Below are positions 43,677-53,091 of a stretch of DNA of 64,000 bases, in pieces (the first letter of the stretch is position 1; each line of letters starts with the position of its first letter). The translations under genes were made by a program, and so were the position numbers. The notes under the pieces are model-generated. The model was not told the origin of the DNA. It made no database searches and worked only from the letters and a program-made list of their open reading frames with translations. Location: NCBI GenBank assembly GCA_910577785.1, contig CAJTNT010000009.1:1-64000 (forward strand), written 5' to 3'. This stretch comes from an uncultured Lachnospiraceae bacterium. Its GTDB lineage: Bacteria > Bacillota > Clostridia > Lachnospirales > Lachnospiraceae.

Positions 43677-45668
43677 TTACTCGTTTTTCTTGCCTAGGAG
43701 GGCTGTTATTTTCTTCTCCTGCCATTCCCCGTTTACATTGGACTGGAGGGTAATCTCTACTTCTGTGCCTGCCTCATAATATTGCATAATCTCTGACAGT
43801 TCCTTCATGGAACCTACCTTCCTTCCATCAAACTCTGTCATGACGTCGCCCTTGTTGATGCCCGCCTGGGCAGCCGCGCTGTTTTCCTGGACTAAGGTGA
43901 TATAAATTCCTTCTGGCATCCCAAAGCCAACTGCCAGTTCCTCTGTCACGCTCTGGCCAGATACGCCCAGGTATGCGGATTTGGACTCGTCTACCAATTC
44001 TCTGGTAATCAGGGAATTGATAATCGGCTCTGCTGCGGAGATTGGGATGGAGAAGCCCATGCCCTCCACCTGGGTATCGGAATATTTCACAGAATTGATT
44101 CCAATTACCTCGCCGTTCATGTTCAGCAATGCGCCGCCGCTGTTCCCTGGGTTGATGGCTGCGCTGGTCTGGATCAGGTCGTTGGTGATGGAGGCTCCGG
44201 TCTGGTCATCCTGCACGGTCACTTCACGGTCCAGGGCGCTGATTACGCCGGTGGTTACGGACTGCCCATAGCCTAAGGCATTGCCGATGGCTACGGCGCC
44301 CTCTCCTACCTTTAAGTTTTCAGAGTTACCCAATGTGGCCACTTTGATTTTCTCCATAGTCTCGCTGGGGATATCCTTGACCGGCACGGACAGAACTGCC
44401 AAGTCTGTGCTGGAATCTGTGCCTTTAATCTCTGCGCTTACGGTCTGGTTATCAATAAAGTTTACCGTAAGCTGGGTGGATTTGGCAACAACATGGTTAT
44501 TCGTAGCGATATAAATCTCATCGTCGGTCTGGCCAATAATAATTCCGCTGCCTGCGCTCTCTGTATCCTGTACATAGGAACGCCCAAAGAAATCATAGCC
44601 CAGATTCTCCTGACCCATATTGGTGATGGAGACAATCGAAGGCATAACATTCTCTACAATATCGGACACATCCGTCACGGTCGTCGCCGTACTGACACTA
44701 GTGGCTGATACCCCATTGCTGTTCACAGTAACGCCGTCTGAATTGCCGCTGGAAGAACTGATGCTGGCACCTGGCTTACCTGCCGTATGCTCAAAGGCCA
44801 GCCCCGTCCCATAGAATACTGTGGAGGACACAAGGCCGAAGACTACAGCGATCGCCGCGCATTTTGCCAGGGACATGCCAAATCCATGGGGCTTTTTCGT
44901 CTTAGAGGCTTTCTGGCGCATCTTCCGCCTGGAAGCCTTTTCTCCTTCCTGGCCTTCTGCCGCATTCCACTGGCCAGTATGATAAAACTGCTCCCTTCCC
45001 GAAGCATTGCTTCCATTCGGATACTGCCCATACCTGTTTTCCTGCCCATAGGGTGAATGAGTTTTTGCACCGTTCTGATAATAAGAACCGCCTGGCTGGC
45101 CGTTTCCATAGGAGGCTCCATTTGGCTGGGCGCTGTCATCGGATTCCCCGCCAGCCTGAGCGCTTCTGTAGGTGTTTCCATCTGGCTGGGCGCTCCTGTA
45201 GGGAACTCCATCTGGCTGGGTGTTTCTGTAAGAAGCCCCATCTGACTGGGCGCTTCTATAGGTATTTCCATAAGATGTCCCGTCTGGCTGGCTGCTTCCT
45301 TCTCCATAGGAAGTTTCCCCTGACTGCGTACTTCCATAAGATGCATTCTCTGACGGAGCCTTCCAATAAGCCTGAGCAGCAGATGTCCCGTCTGGCTGGC
45401 CGCTTCCTTCTCCTGCCGTATAAGCGCTCATGGATTCGCCTGCTGTAGAGGTTCCCTCTGTGCTGCCTGCCTGCATTTCCGGGACGCCTGCCCGGTAGAT
45501 TCTTTCTTCTGCGTCAGCGGATGAGGCGCGATAAGCATTCCCTTCCTTTGCCTCATAGTAACTGGAATTGCCGTCCTGCCTCTCTTGGCTGCGTTGGCTA
45601 TTTGAATTGAAAGAATCAAAATTATTATTTTCACTTTGGCTATTGAAGTTTGTATTGTTGTTTTCCAT
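43677..45668 (-). CDS. HtrA/DegP-type membrane-anchored serine protease
   Basis: The 663-residue protein has a cytoplasmic low-complexity region (about 1-225) rich in Ser/Gln/Gly/Asn/Tyr with SAQPDG-type repeats, a basic patch, one membrane helix (about 260-285), a trypsin-like domain (about 325-525) with triad motifs NNHVVA (His), TDLAVL (Asp) and NPGNSGGALLN (Ser), and one PDZ domain (about 550-650). It degrades or repairs misfolded exported proteins. The cytoplasmic repeat region is much longer than in B. subtilis HtrA. No clear promoter could be picked in 45669-45930. Confidence 0.92.
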   Translation of the reverse strand: MENNNTNFNSQSENNNFDSFNSNSQRSQERQDGNSSYYEAKEGNAYRASSADAEERIYRAGVPEMQAGSTEGTSTAGESMSAYTAGEGSGQPDGTSAAQAYWKAPSENASYGSTQSGETSYGEGSSQPDGTSYGNTYRSAQSDGASYRNTQPDGVPYRSAQPDGNTYRSAQAGGESDDSAQPNGASYGNGQPGGSYYQNGAKTHSPYGQENRYGQYPNGSNASGREQFYHTGQWNAAEGQEGEKASRRKMRQKASKTKKPHGFGMSLAKCAAIAVVFGLVSSTVFYGTGLAFEHTAGKPGASISSSSGNSDGVTVNSNGVSATSVSTATTVTDVSDIVENVMPSIVSITNMGQENLGYDFFGRSYVQDTESAGSGIIIGQTDDEIYIATNNHVVAKSTQLTVNFIDNQTVSAEIKGTDSSTDLAVLSVPVKDIPSETMEKIKVATLGNSENLKVGEGAVAIGNALGYGQSVTTGVISALDREVTVQDDQTGASITNDLIQTSAAINPGNSGGALLNMNGEVIGINSVKYSDTQVEGMGFSIPISAAEPIINSLITRELVDESKSAYLGVSGQSVTEELAVGFGMPEGIYITLVQENSAAAQAGINKGDVMTEFDGRKVGSMKELSEIMQYYEAGTEVEITLQSNVNGEWQEKKITALLGKKNE
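45050..45420 (-). repeat. Coding repeat in the HtrA-like gene
   Basis: Units of roughly 24-36 bp, plus-strand variants of CATCTGGCTGGGCGCTTCTG, encode NTYRSAQPDG-like peptides in the cytoplasmic tail. Confidence 0.75.
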
Positions 45669-45932
45669 AACAAATTCTCCTTTCCTCTGCTTTTGCTTTT
45701 TTCTCTGCTTCTGTGTTAATACTTTTCTAGCTCAATTGCCGAACTCAGCATTGCCTTTTTGCTTCTGCCCTGTTTTCTCTGTCTCCAGCATTGCTTTTGT
45801 TTCTGCTCTGTTTTCTTTGTTTCTGTAAGCAGTTTACGGAAAATTTGTGTAGAAATTGTGACAACAATTTTAAAAAAAAGTGTTTTCTCTTTCGTTATAG
45901 CCCGCAGCCCATAAAAGTAAAACCCGCCTTCC

Positions 45933-47759
45933 CTACTCCACGGTCACAGACTTGGCCAAGTTCCTTGGCTTATCCACATCGCAGCCTTTGCCTACAGAGA
46001 CATAGTAACTGAAAAGCTGCAGCGGGATAATTGCCAGGGAATTGGTAAAATATTTGTTCGTCTGGGGAATGTAAATCACATAGTCTGCCGCCTTCTCAAT
46101 CTCGCGGTTCCCGGTATTGGTCACTGCCAGCACGAAAGCGCCGCGGCTGCTCAGTTCCACAATATTGCTGATGGTCTTCTTGTACAGTTCCTCCTGCGTT
46201 ACCACGGCGGCCACCAGCGTCCCCTCTTCAATCAGGGAAATGGTGCCATGCTTCAGTTCTCCGGCCGCATAAGCCTCCGAATGGATATAAGAAATTTCCT
46301 TCAGCTTAAGGGAGCCCTCCATGGAAATGGCATAGTCAATCCCCCTGCCGACAAAGAACACATCCTTGGCTGCAATATAGCGGTTGGCAAAATGCTGGAT
46401 GCGCCCCTTATTGCTCAGGAGCATCTCAATCTGCTCCGGCAGCTTCTGCAGATCCCGCAAAAGCCCTGCAACTTCCTGCTCCGCCACGGTATGTTTCGCC
46501 TGGGCAAACTTAATAGCCAATAGATATTCCGCCACCAGCTGGGCGCTATATGCCTTGGTGGTGGCTACGGCAATCTCCGGTCCCGCCCAGGTATACATCA
46601 CCCGGTCAGCCTCGCGGGCAATTGAACTGCCCACCACATTGACAATGCCGAGCGTCTTTACGCCCCTTCCCTTCGCCTCACGCAAGGCGGCCAGCGAATC
46701 TGCTGTCTCCCCAGACTGGCTGATAATGATAACCAGGTCATCCCGCTGTAAGATTGGGTTCCGATAACGGAATTCCGAAGCCAGATCCACTTCCACCGGC
46801 ACTCTTGCCAGCCCCTCAAACACATATTTCGCCGTCATGCCCGCATGATAGGCAGATCCGCAAGCCACGATATGGATGCGGTTAATCTCCCGAAGTTCTT
46901 CATCCTCCATCCCCAATTCTTCAATGACCACTGCCCCATCGCGGATACGCGGGTTCAGCGTGTCCTTGACCGTCTGCGGCTGCTCATACATTTCCTTGAG
47001 CATAAAATGCTCATAGCCGCCTTTCTCGGCAGCATTCACATCCCAGTCAATGGCCGTGGGCTCTTTGGCAATCTCATCCCCGTCGACATTATAGAAAGAA
47101 ATACCGTCCTTCGTTAAGGCAGCAATCTCCTCATTCTGGATAAAGTACACCTTTCGCGTGTATTTCAGAACTGCCGGCACATCAGAGGCAATCAGATTCC
47201 CATCTTTGCCATGCCCCACAATCATCGGGCTGTCCTTGCGCACTGCATAGACCTTATCCGCATGTTCCTTAAAAATAATCCCCAACGCATAGGATCCTTC
47301 CATCCGATGCATCGCTTTGGTAATCGCCTCCAGCGGATCCCCCTTGTAATAACGGTCCAGCAGATGTGCCACCACCTCTGTATCCGTCTCCGATACAAAC
47401 GAATACCCCTTTTCTTCCAGATACTTCCGCAGCTTCATATAATTCTCAATAATCCCATTGTGTACCACGGCAATCGTTTCCGCCTGGTTATAATGCGGGT
47501 GCGCATTCACATTGGAAGGCGCCCCATGCGTCGCCCAGCGGGTATGCCCAATCCCGGAAAGCCCTGGCATCGTTGCCCCGTCATGTGTCAGCTCGCTTAG
47601 GACTTTCAGCCTCCCTGTCGCCTTCTGCACCTTAATATTTTCCCCATCATACACGGCAATCCCCGCTGAATCATACCCACGATACTCCAGCTTAGACAGC
47701 CCATCCAGCAGAATAGGCGCTGCCTGCGCCTCCCCGATATATCCTACAATTCCACACAT
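45933..47759 (-). CDS. glmS: Glutamine-fructose-6-phosphate aminotransferase (isomerizing)
   Basis: The 608-residue protein begins MCGIVGYIG with the catalytic Cys2, has the class II glutaminase domain (TRWATHGAPSNVNAHPH) and two SIS isomerase domains (VACGSAYHAGMTAKYVFE; SQSGETADSLAAL; GRGIDYAISMEGSLKLKEISYIHSEAYAAGELKHG) and the terminal KPRNLAKSVTVE. It makes glucosamine 6-phosphate, feeding peptidoglycan synthesis. AGGAGGG precedes the ATG. A hairpin lies just upstream in its leader. Confidence 0.98.
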   Translation of the reverse strand: MCGIVGYIGEAQAAPILLDGLSKLEYRGYDSAGIAVYDGENIKVQKATGRLKVLSELTHDGATMPGLSGIGHTRWATHGAPSNVNAHPHYNQAETIAVVHNGIIENYMKLRKYLEEKGYSFVSETDTEVVAHLLDRYYKGDPLEAITKAMHRMEGSYALGIIFKEHADKVYAVRKDSPMIVGHGKDGNLIASDVPAVLKYTRKVYFIQNEEIAALTKDGISFYNVDGDEIAKEPTAIDWDVNAAEKGGYEHFMLKEMYEQPQTVKDTLNPRIRDGAVVIEELGMEDEELREINRIHIVACGSAYHAGMTAKYVFEGLARVPVEVDLASEFRYRNPILQRDDLVIIISQSGETADSLAALREAKGRGVKTLGIVNVVGSSIAREADRVMYTWAGPEIAVATTKAYSAQLVAEYLLAIKFAQAKHTVAEQEVAGLLRDLQKLPEQIEMLLSNKGRIQHFANRYIAAKDVFFVGRGIDYAISMEGSLKLKEISYIHSEAYAAGELKHGTISLIEEGTLVAAVVTQEELYKKTISNIVELSSRGAFVLAVTNTGNREIEKAADYVIYIPQTNKYFTNSLAIIPLQLFSYYVSVGKGCDVDKPRNLAKSVTVE

Positions 47760-47789
47760 AATTTAAGAAACCCTCCTTTTCCAGCACTT

Positions 47790-47840
47790 CGGGAGGTCCG
47801 CATGGAAAGCCCCCTTTGGCTTACTATGCACAACCTCCCG
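47790..47840 (-). promoter_or_regulatory. Structured leader upstream of glmS
   Basis: On the minus strand CGGGAGGT...GCAT...AAGCC can pair with GGCTT...ATGC...ACCTCCCG, giving a three-part hairpin 30 bp before the glmS start codon. A GCGGACCTCCCG segment recalls part of the glmS ribozyme core, but the cleavage-site GCGCC and other core sequences are not evident. It may be a regulator, an attenuator or a degenerate ribozyme. Confidence 0.35.
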
Positions 47841-47963
47841 TTCTGCTAACCATATTTTTCATAATTGTTCTATTACTCCGGCGGTTAAATATCTTATATC
47901 CCTCATCCATAACTCCCAGGGGACGGAAAATGCAATAGCCAAATGAGCCGTTACGGCGAATTG

Positions 47964-49274
47964 CTATTCTGTTGCGTACTTCTCTTCTGCCTTGGCCTCG
48001 CTGCTCCAAACCGGCTCTTCCCCGCTGTCTCCTATTCCGGTTCCATCGCTGCTCCCAGTTCCGCCACTGCTTCCAGCGCCCATTCCGGTTCCGTCTGTAC
48101 TCCCATCTCCAGTCCCGGTTCCGTCCGTACTCCCATCTCCAGTCCCGGTTCCATCGCCAGTCCCAGCTTCATCCGTATTTTCTTCCTTCTTCGCCGTCAC
48201 ACCTGAGCGGTAGACAATCTCATCACTGATGCCCTGCACGCTCTCCGTCACGTTATAAGCTGCATCCCCATAGAAAAACTCATGGAGCTTCTTGACATTC
48301 GTTGCCAAATCACGCGGAATCACGCAATCCTGCTTCAGTCTCTGGTAGGCCACGTCCACCTCTGAACTCCCAATCTCAAATGGGAACCCAGACATCTCGC
48401 CCATCCGATAGCTGAAGGCATCTGCCGCCAGTGAAAGTATCTCTGTTTTCGTCAAGCTGGTCTTAACCTTGGGGAATACCGCGTCAATCAGGCTATTAAT
48501 GGTGCCGATATCAGAAGCCAGCGCCTTCTCAATCATTTTATTCAACACTAGCCTCTGGCGTTCCGTCCTCTTAAAATCATCCCCCGCAGTATAGCGGATA
48601 CGCCCAAAAGAGACGGCCTGTACGCCGTTAAGGTTATAAGTCCCGGCTCCAGGCAGCGGCTCATACTCCTTCTCCACTACCTCAGAAGTCTCCACACAAT
48701 AATTATTCAGATGCATGCATTCTTCATCTGTAATCTCAACCTCAACGCCGCCTAAGATATCCACGGCCTCTGCCACAGCGCTAAAATCAAAAGACACGTA
48801 TTCTTTGATATCCAAATCCAGGTTTGTATTCAGCATACGCACTGCCTGGGTCGCCCCCCCAATGGCATAAGCCGCATTGGCCTTGCTGTAAGCGCTTGGA
48901 TCATCCAGATCCGCCATCTTTAAAAATGTATCGCGGTACACGGATACCAGCCTTACCTCTTTGGTATCCTTGTCAATCCTGGCTACCATAATCACATCCG
49001 AATTGCCGCCGCTGTAATCCTCGCTCTCACGGTTATCCAGCCCAAACAAGGCCAGCATCATATATCCCTGCAGCACCTTCTTCGTCTTCTTGGGAAGCTC
49101 CACATTCACGACTTCTTCCTCTTCAAAGCTCTCATCTGTCTCCACCATGTCCATCTTCTGGTTCAGCCAGACCCCTACCACTACCCCCAGCAGCACCACC
49201 AGCTCCAGCAGCACAATCACAATCCTGCGTACAATCTTCCCTTTCCCCGATTTTTTCCCATCCTTCTTTGCCAT
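47964..49274 (-). CDS. LytR-CpsA-Psr family wall polymer ligase
   Basis: The 436-residue protein has a cytoplasmic basic start, one membrane helix (about 11-35), and an LCP domain (about 85-320): LFGLDNRESEDYSGGNSDVIMVARID, VSVYRDTFL, KANAAYAIGGATQAVRMLN, GVQAVSFGRIRYTAGDDFKRTERQR. LCP enzymes transfer undecaprenyl-linked polymers to peptidoglycan. The C-terminal tail (about 365-425) is a Gly/Thr/Asp/Ser repeat encoded by a 30-bp minisatellite (about 48010-48175). It has its own promoter and a GCAGGGTGAG ribosome binding site. Confidence 0.93.
   Translation of the reverse strand: MAKKDGKKSGKGKIVRRIVIVLLELVVLLGVVVGVWLNQKMDMVETDESFEEEEVVNVELPKKTKKVLQGYMMLALFGLDNRESEDYSGGNSDVIMVARIDKDTKEVRLVSVYRDTFLKMADLDDPSAYSKANAAYAIGGATQAVRMLNTNLDLDIKEYVSFDFSAVAEAVDILGGVEVEITDEECMHLNNYCVETSEVVEKEYEPLPGAGTYNLNGVQAVSFGRIRYTAGDDFKRTERQRLVLNKMIEKALASDIGTINSLIDAVFPKVKTSLTKTEILSLAADAFSYRMGEMSGFPFEIGSSEVDVAYQRLKQDCVIPRDLATNVKKLHEFFYGDAAYNVTESVQGISDEIVYRSGVTAKKEENTDEAGTGDGTGTGDGSTDGTGTGDGSTDGTGMGAGSSGGTGSSDGTGIGDSGEEPVWSSEAKAEEKYATE
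48010..48175 (-). repeat. Coding minisatellite in the LCP gene
   Basis: Units of about 30 bp, plus-strand variants of GGTTCCGTCCGTACTCCCAT, encode TGTGDGSTDG-like repeats at the extracellular C-terminus. Confidence 0.8.
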
Positions 49275-49390
49275 CTTCTCACCCTGCCCCGTTTTTCATA
49301 ATTTTTACTACGTATGTCCTCTGAATCCTATCCACAGCGCGTCATATTTTTGTCATATTTCTGTTATATTTACATACACATTTGATAATA

Positions 49391-49419
49391 ATTCTATAAT
49401 ATTTTTACCCATTTATCAA
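49391..49419 (-). promoter_or_regulatory. Promoter of the LCP gene
   Basis: On the minus strand TTGATA and TAGAAT are spaced by 17 bp, about 115 bp before the start codon. The promoter lies at the 3' edge of the upstream glycosyltransferase gene. Confidence 0.65.
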
Positions 49420-50195
49420 TCGTCATTTTTCTTAATTTTTCTACTTTTTCGGGTTTTTTTTATAGCAAAATGTAAAATCCGCACAAAAAAACAGCTGCAG
49501 AACACCAGCCGGTTTCGTAACATCTTACCAATTCCATAGCGTGTCATCTTGGAATTATTGGCATCATGCCTCCGATAAAGCAGGAGGGGTTCCCACAGAA
49601 AGCAGGATTTGGAGAACTTACAGTCGCTTAAGACCCCGATCCATTGGTCATGCATCTCTATGCTCGCTGGGATGGGCAGGATAAGTTCCTTCAATTCCTG
49701 CCGGAAGGCCATGCAGCAGCCAATATAACTGTTCTTGATGATATTTTTGATAACGCCAGGCCTCCCGCTGCGGAACCGAAGGAAGGACTCCATCTGAATA
49801 TCCTCGGTATCGTCCCCAGCAAATACCCTGGCGTCATGGATGACTACATAAGGCCGATCCCTCCCCGCAAAGGCCTCCATGACCCGCTCCACCTTGCGGG
49901 GGGACCAGATATCATCCTGATCCGCCAGGAAAATATATTCCCCCCTGGTATGGGCGATGGCATGCTCCACATTTTTCTTCAGCCCCTGACGGGGGCCTTG
50001 CAGGAGGCGGATCCTGCGGTCAGACTGCTGATATTCCCGGAGGAGGGCAGCCGTCCCGTCCGTAGAGCCGTCATCAGAAACCACCAGCTCATCCCGCTCC
50101 TGCAGCTGGGACAGTATTGAATCCAGCTGCGCCCGCAAGTACTTGGCCCCATGATATGTCACCATGGCCACAGAAATACGGACTTCCCCTACCAC
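49416..50195 (-). CDS. GT2 family glycosyltransferase
   Basis: The protein of about 259 residues has the GT-A fold motifs of family 2: ISVAMVTYHGAKYLRAQLDSIL, LVVSDDGSTDGTAALL, GEYIFLADQDDIWSP (DxD-type) and a late MHDQWIG. It resembles rhamnosyl- or related sugar transferases that elongate surface polysaccharide. The start is uncertain: a GTG at 50195 overlaps the stop of the preceding gene by 7 bp and fits family length; an ATG at 50165 would truncate the first strand. The C-terminus is basic (KKTRKSRKIKK). Confidence 0.85.
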   Translation of the reverse strand: MVGEVRISVAMVTYHGAKYLRAQLDSILSQLQERDELVVSDDGSTDGTAALLREYQQSDRRIRLLQGPRQGLKKNVEHAIAHTRGEYIFLADQDDIWSPRKVERVMEAFAGRDRPYVVIHDARVFAGDDTEDIQMESFLRFRSGRPGVIKNIIKNSYIGCCMAFRQELKELILPIPASIEMHDQWIGVLSDCKFSKSCFLWEPLLLYRRHDANNSKMTRYGIGKMLRNRLVFCSCFFVRILHFAIKKTRKSRKIKKNDD

Positions 50196-50953
50196 AGCTT
50201 CCACCCCCACTTCCAAAAATACTTCAGCATTGATTTGATATGCATTCTCCGCAGCCGCGCATCCTTGTGGGAACCACGCTCCCATCGGTGGATGACCTTG
50301 GTATCCGGGCAATACCACAGGTAGCTGACCAAATTTACATATTGGCAAAGATCCGCATCCTCCATATACATAAAATAGCGCTCGTCAAACCCACCCACAT
50401 CCCAGAACAGCTTTGACCGTATGACGAGGAAGCTGCCCTGGGCGAAAGGCACCTGGAAAGGCTTCTCGTAGTCCATGTCCTGCATCGTGTGGTAAGCCTG
50501 CCGTTTCTTAAAATGTGACGGCCAAAACATACGGATCCCCATATCCGCCACCGTAAGCTCCCGCCGGTACGCCGCCTGCAGGTTCCCCTCCGTATCCAGC
50601 AGCCTGGGTACCGCCATCCCCGCCCCCATCCGCTCCATAAAATCCATCAGAATGGACAGGCTGTCTTCTACCAGCAGGATATCTGGGTTGACGATGGCAT
50701 GGAACTTGGAGTCCAGGCGCCCCAGCACATAGTTGTGCCCTCTTCCGAAGCCCAGGTTCTTCCCCGTCTTCAAATATTCCACCTGTGCAAACTCCCGCTC
50801 CAGCGCCTGGAGGTTATTTTCCTCTGTGCTGTTATCAATCACATATATTTTCATAGAAACACAGGCGGCGGTATGCTCCACAATAGAACATACCGCATCC
50901 CTTACGTCTTTTTCATCATTATAAGCCACAATGGCAACTGAAATATCTGTCAT
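50189..50953 (-). CDS. GT2 family glycosyltransferase (rhamnosyltransferase-like)
   Basis: The 254-residue protein shows ISVAIVAYNDEKDVRDAV, YVIDNSTEENNLQALE, KNLGFGRGHN and the catalytic region FDERYFMYMEDADLC (ED of the family). This pattern is typical of RfbF/WbbL-like rhamnosyltransferases. The ATG at 50953 overlaps the preceding sugar-phosphotransferase stop (ATGA), so the two are translationally coupled. Confidence 0.9.
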   Translation of the reverse strand: MTDISVAIVAYNDEKDVRDAVCSIVEHTAACVSMKIYVIDNSTEENNLQALEREFAQVEYLKTGKNLGFGRGHNYVLGRLDSKFHAIVNPDILLVEDSLSILMDFMERMGAGMAVPRLLDTEGNLQAAYRRELTVADMGIRMFWPSHFKKRQAYHTMQDMDYEKPFQVPFAQGSFLVIRSKLFWDVGGFDERYFMYMEDADLCQYVNLVSYLWYCPDTKVIHRWERGSHKDARLRRMHIKSMLKYFWKWGWKLW

Positions 50954-52362
50954 GACGATCCTTTTCCACGCAGCACGACCCCAACCGTCCGCAGCAGGAT
51001 GCGGATATCCATCCCCAGGGACCAATTCGAAATATACTGGGTGTCCAGCGCTACGATTTCCTCAAAATCTTTAATATCGCTCCTCCCGCTGACTTGCCAC
51101 ATCCCTGTCAGCCCTGGGCGGATGCCCAGCCTTGCCTTATGGTGGAGTTCATACTGCTCAAACTCATCTTCCGTCGGAGGTCTTGTCCCAACTAGACTCA
51201 TATCCCCTTTCAGTACATTCCAAAACTGTGGCAGCTCATCAATGGAGAACTTGCGCAGGAACTTGCCAATTCCAAAAATCCTCGGGTCATCCTCCATTTT
51301 AAACATCAGCCCGTCCATCTCATTCTGTTCCATCAGGTTCTGCTTCATGGCATCCGCTCCAACTACCATCGTGCGGAATTTGTAGAACTTAAAACGCCTG
51401 CCGCCCTTCCCGATCCTCGTCTGGGAATAAAAAATCGGCCCCGGCGACTGCAGCTTAATGACCGGCCCGAACACCAGCAGGGCAATGCCTGTCAGCAGCA
51501 GGCCGACCACGCTGCCTGCAATGTCCATCAGCCTCTTTAAGAAAAGCTGCCTCGGAGTGGCAATCTTCATGCTGGTCGTCAGCACCAGATATTTTCCGCA
51601 GCGCTCCACCAATTTATTGGGCATCAGGCGGGATTCCCGCACCAAGTTGAAATGTACGGTCAGCCCCAGCTCCAGCAGCTCATTGGCCAAGGCTTCGCTG
51701 CTCTCGCGGGTATTGCCATTGATAAACACCTCATCCACCACATTGACGCGCACATATTCCAGGAAGCTGTCCGCGCTGGCCACCACTGGCACTCCGCAGA
51801 TTTCCTGTCCGATACGGTTCACATCCACGACTACGGCGCCAGTGACTTCAAATTCCTTGTAACGGTTATGCTGAAAATCAGAGATACATTCCTTGGCATA
51901 GCGGTCTTCCGTAACTACGATTAATTGAGAGAAATTCTTCCGGCGTATCATCCGCTGCCGGATATATATTTTCCATAAACACCGGGAAAAATACTCAACC
52001 ACAATGGCAATCCACCAAAATACGAGGATCACCTGCCTGGAATAAACTTCAGACTGTTTGTTGGCCCAGATATAAATCGTCACCGCGGCAAAAATAATGC
52101 TGCAGTGTACAATGACTGCCTTTAGTTCCTGTACCTTATTCCTCCGCAGGATGCCGGTATAGGCCTCGGAAAAGAACACGATGCAGATATCCATCAGCAG
52201 CAATACAATTGCCAGACGGACATATTCCCGGAAAATCGGTATCCTTCTGATATTCCCCAGACGGATCAGGCAGGAGAAGTAGAAGGACACGCCTAGGCAG
52301 AGCAGATCCAGGATTAAAAAATCCAAATGCTTGACCCAGCTTTTTTTCTGTTCTTTATACAT
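50950..52362 (-). CDS. Undecaprenyl-phosphate sugar phosphotransferase
   Basis: The 470-residue protein has four to five N-terminal membrane helices, a CoA-binding-like middle domain, another helix (about 280-302) and a C-terminal bacterial sugar transferase domain with LFLKRLMDIAGS, SPGPIFYSQTRIG, FKFYKFRTM, RKFSIDELPQFWNVL and GDMSLVGTRPP. It loads the first sugar phosphate on undecaprenyl phosphate, starting a surface polysaccharide or glycan. It heads a three-gene unit with the two GT2 genes. Confidence 0.95.
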   Translation of the reverse strand: MYKEQKKSWVKHLDFLILDLLCLGVSFYFSCLIRLGNIRRIPIFREYVRLAIVLLLMDICIVFFSEAYTGILRRNKVQELKAVIVHCSIIFAAVTIYIWANKQSEVYSRQVILVFWWIAIVVEYFSRCLWKIYIRQRMIRRKNFSQLIVVTEDRYAKECISDFQHNRYKEFEVTGAVVVDVNRIGQEICGVPVVASADSFLEYVRVNVVDEVFINGNTRESSEALANELLELGLTVHFNLVRESRLMPNKLVERCGKYLVLTTSMKIATPRQLFLKRLMDIAGSVVGLLLTGIALLVFGPVIKLQSPGPIFYSQTRIGKGGRRFKFYKFRTMVVGADAMKQNLMEQNEMDGLMFKMEDDPRIFGIGKFLRKFSIDELPQFWNVLKGDMSLVGTRPPTEDEFEQYELHHKARLGIRPGLTGMWQVSGRSDIKDFEEIVALDTQYISNWSLGMDIRILLRTVGVVLRGKGSS

Positions 52363-52522
52363 AGTTTCCAGCCTTTAATGCTAAATTTGTAGTAGCTTAC
52401 GGTTTTATCGTACGGTATCCCCTGATAGGAAAGCTTGTTATAATTCCTTAATATTTCCTTAATATTGCCTGCTCTCTGGCATAAAGGGATCCTTCAGGGT
52501 TTCCTTAATATTGCCTGTTCTC
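52363..52522. repeat. Short spacer with direct repeats
   Basis: TCCTTAATATTGCCTG followed by YTCTCT occurs twice (about 52448-52470 and 52502-52523), and part of it once more just before the first copy. No promoter could be picked with confidence. Confidence 0.45.
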
Positions 52523-52732
52523 TTAATGCTCATTACCAGCACGATTCCGTATGTATAACCAACTCTCAGAATAATCCTTCCGCTGCTGCTCGTCCATATC
52601 ACAGTACTTTGTAAAACTCAGCTTGCATGGAACCATCTTTGTGCCCCCGCATTTATGGCAGAATACCTCTTTTCTTCTGGATACTGTTGTAATGCTGCCA
52701 CATTCTGGGCAGATAAATACTTTCATCATATG
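52523..52732 (-). CDS. Small zinc-ribbon protein
   Basis: The 69-residue protein has two Cys pairs, CPEC and CHKC, about 17 residues apart, forming a likely zinc ribbon, followed by a charged helical region. The start at 52732 (MMKVFICPECG) follows GGGAAGAAA; an in-frame extension to 52774 lacks support. Function unknown. Confidence 0.6.
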   Translation of the reverse strand, partial: HMMKVFICPECGSITTVSRRKEVFCHKCGGTKMVPCKLSFTKYCDMDEQQRKDYSESWLYIRNRAGNEH

Positions 52733-52774
52733 ATTTCTTCCCACTCCAACTCCCTGGCGGCAGATGCATTTCAC

Positions 52775-53091
52775 TTCTGCTTCTGCCTATGCCAGACCTT
52801 CATGCATGGCAGCTGTTCCATACCCTTACAGTTTCCACGCTTACCATTATTTTCTTTTCGTTCCCTTATTGTAGCATTGAATGCACAAAAGGGCAAGGGC
52901 TAGAAATTTATTTTGATATAAATTTGAATAGTTCTGTTACTATTCATGACTCAGGAACGCGCCAAACTGCGCGATCTGTGAGAACATGATTCAGGAGAGA
53001 GGGGCGCTTTTTGCGCAGCAAAACTCTAAATATCGCCCCGAATCGTTACTATGAGCGGCTCCCAGGCCGTGAATAATAACATAGTTCTAGG
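52775..53091. repeat. Intergenic region with a dispersed repeat copy
   Basis: No gene seen. GAATAGT...ACTATTC (about 52926-52945) forms a short palindrome, and the stretch 52931-53038 shares GTTACTATTC, ATGATTC, GAGGGGCG, TTTTTGC and GCAAAACTCTA in the same order with 7668-7735. A further GTTACTAT occurs near 53046. Confidence 0.6.
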
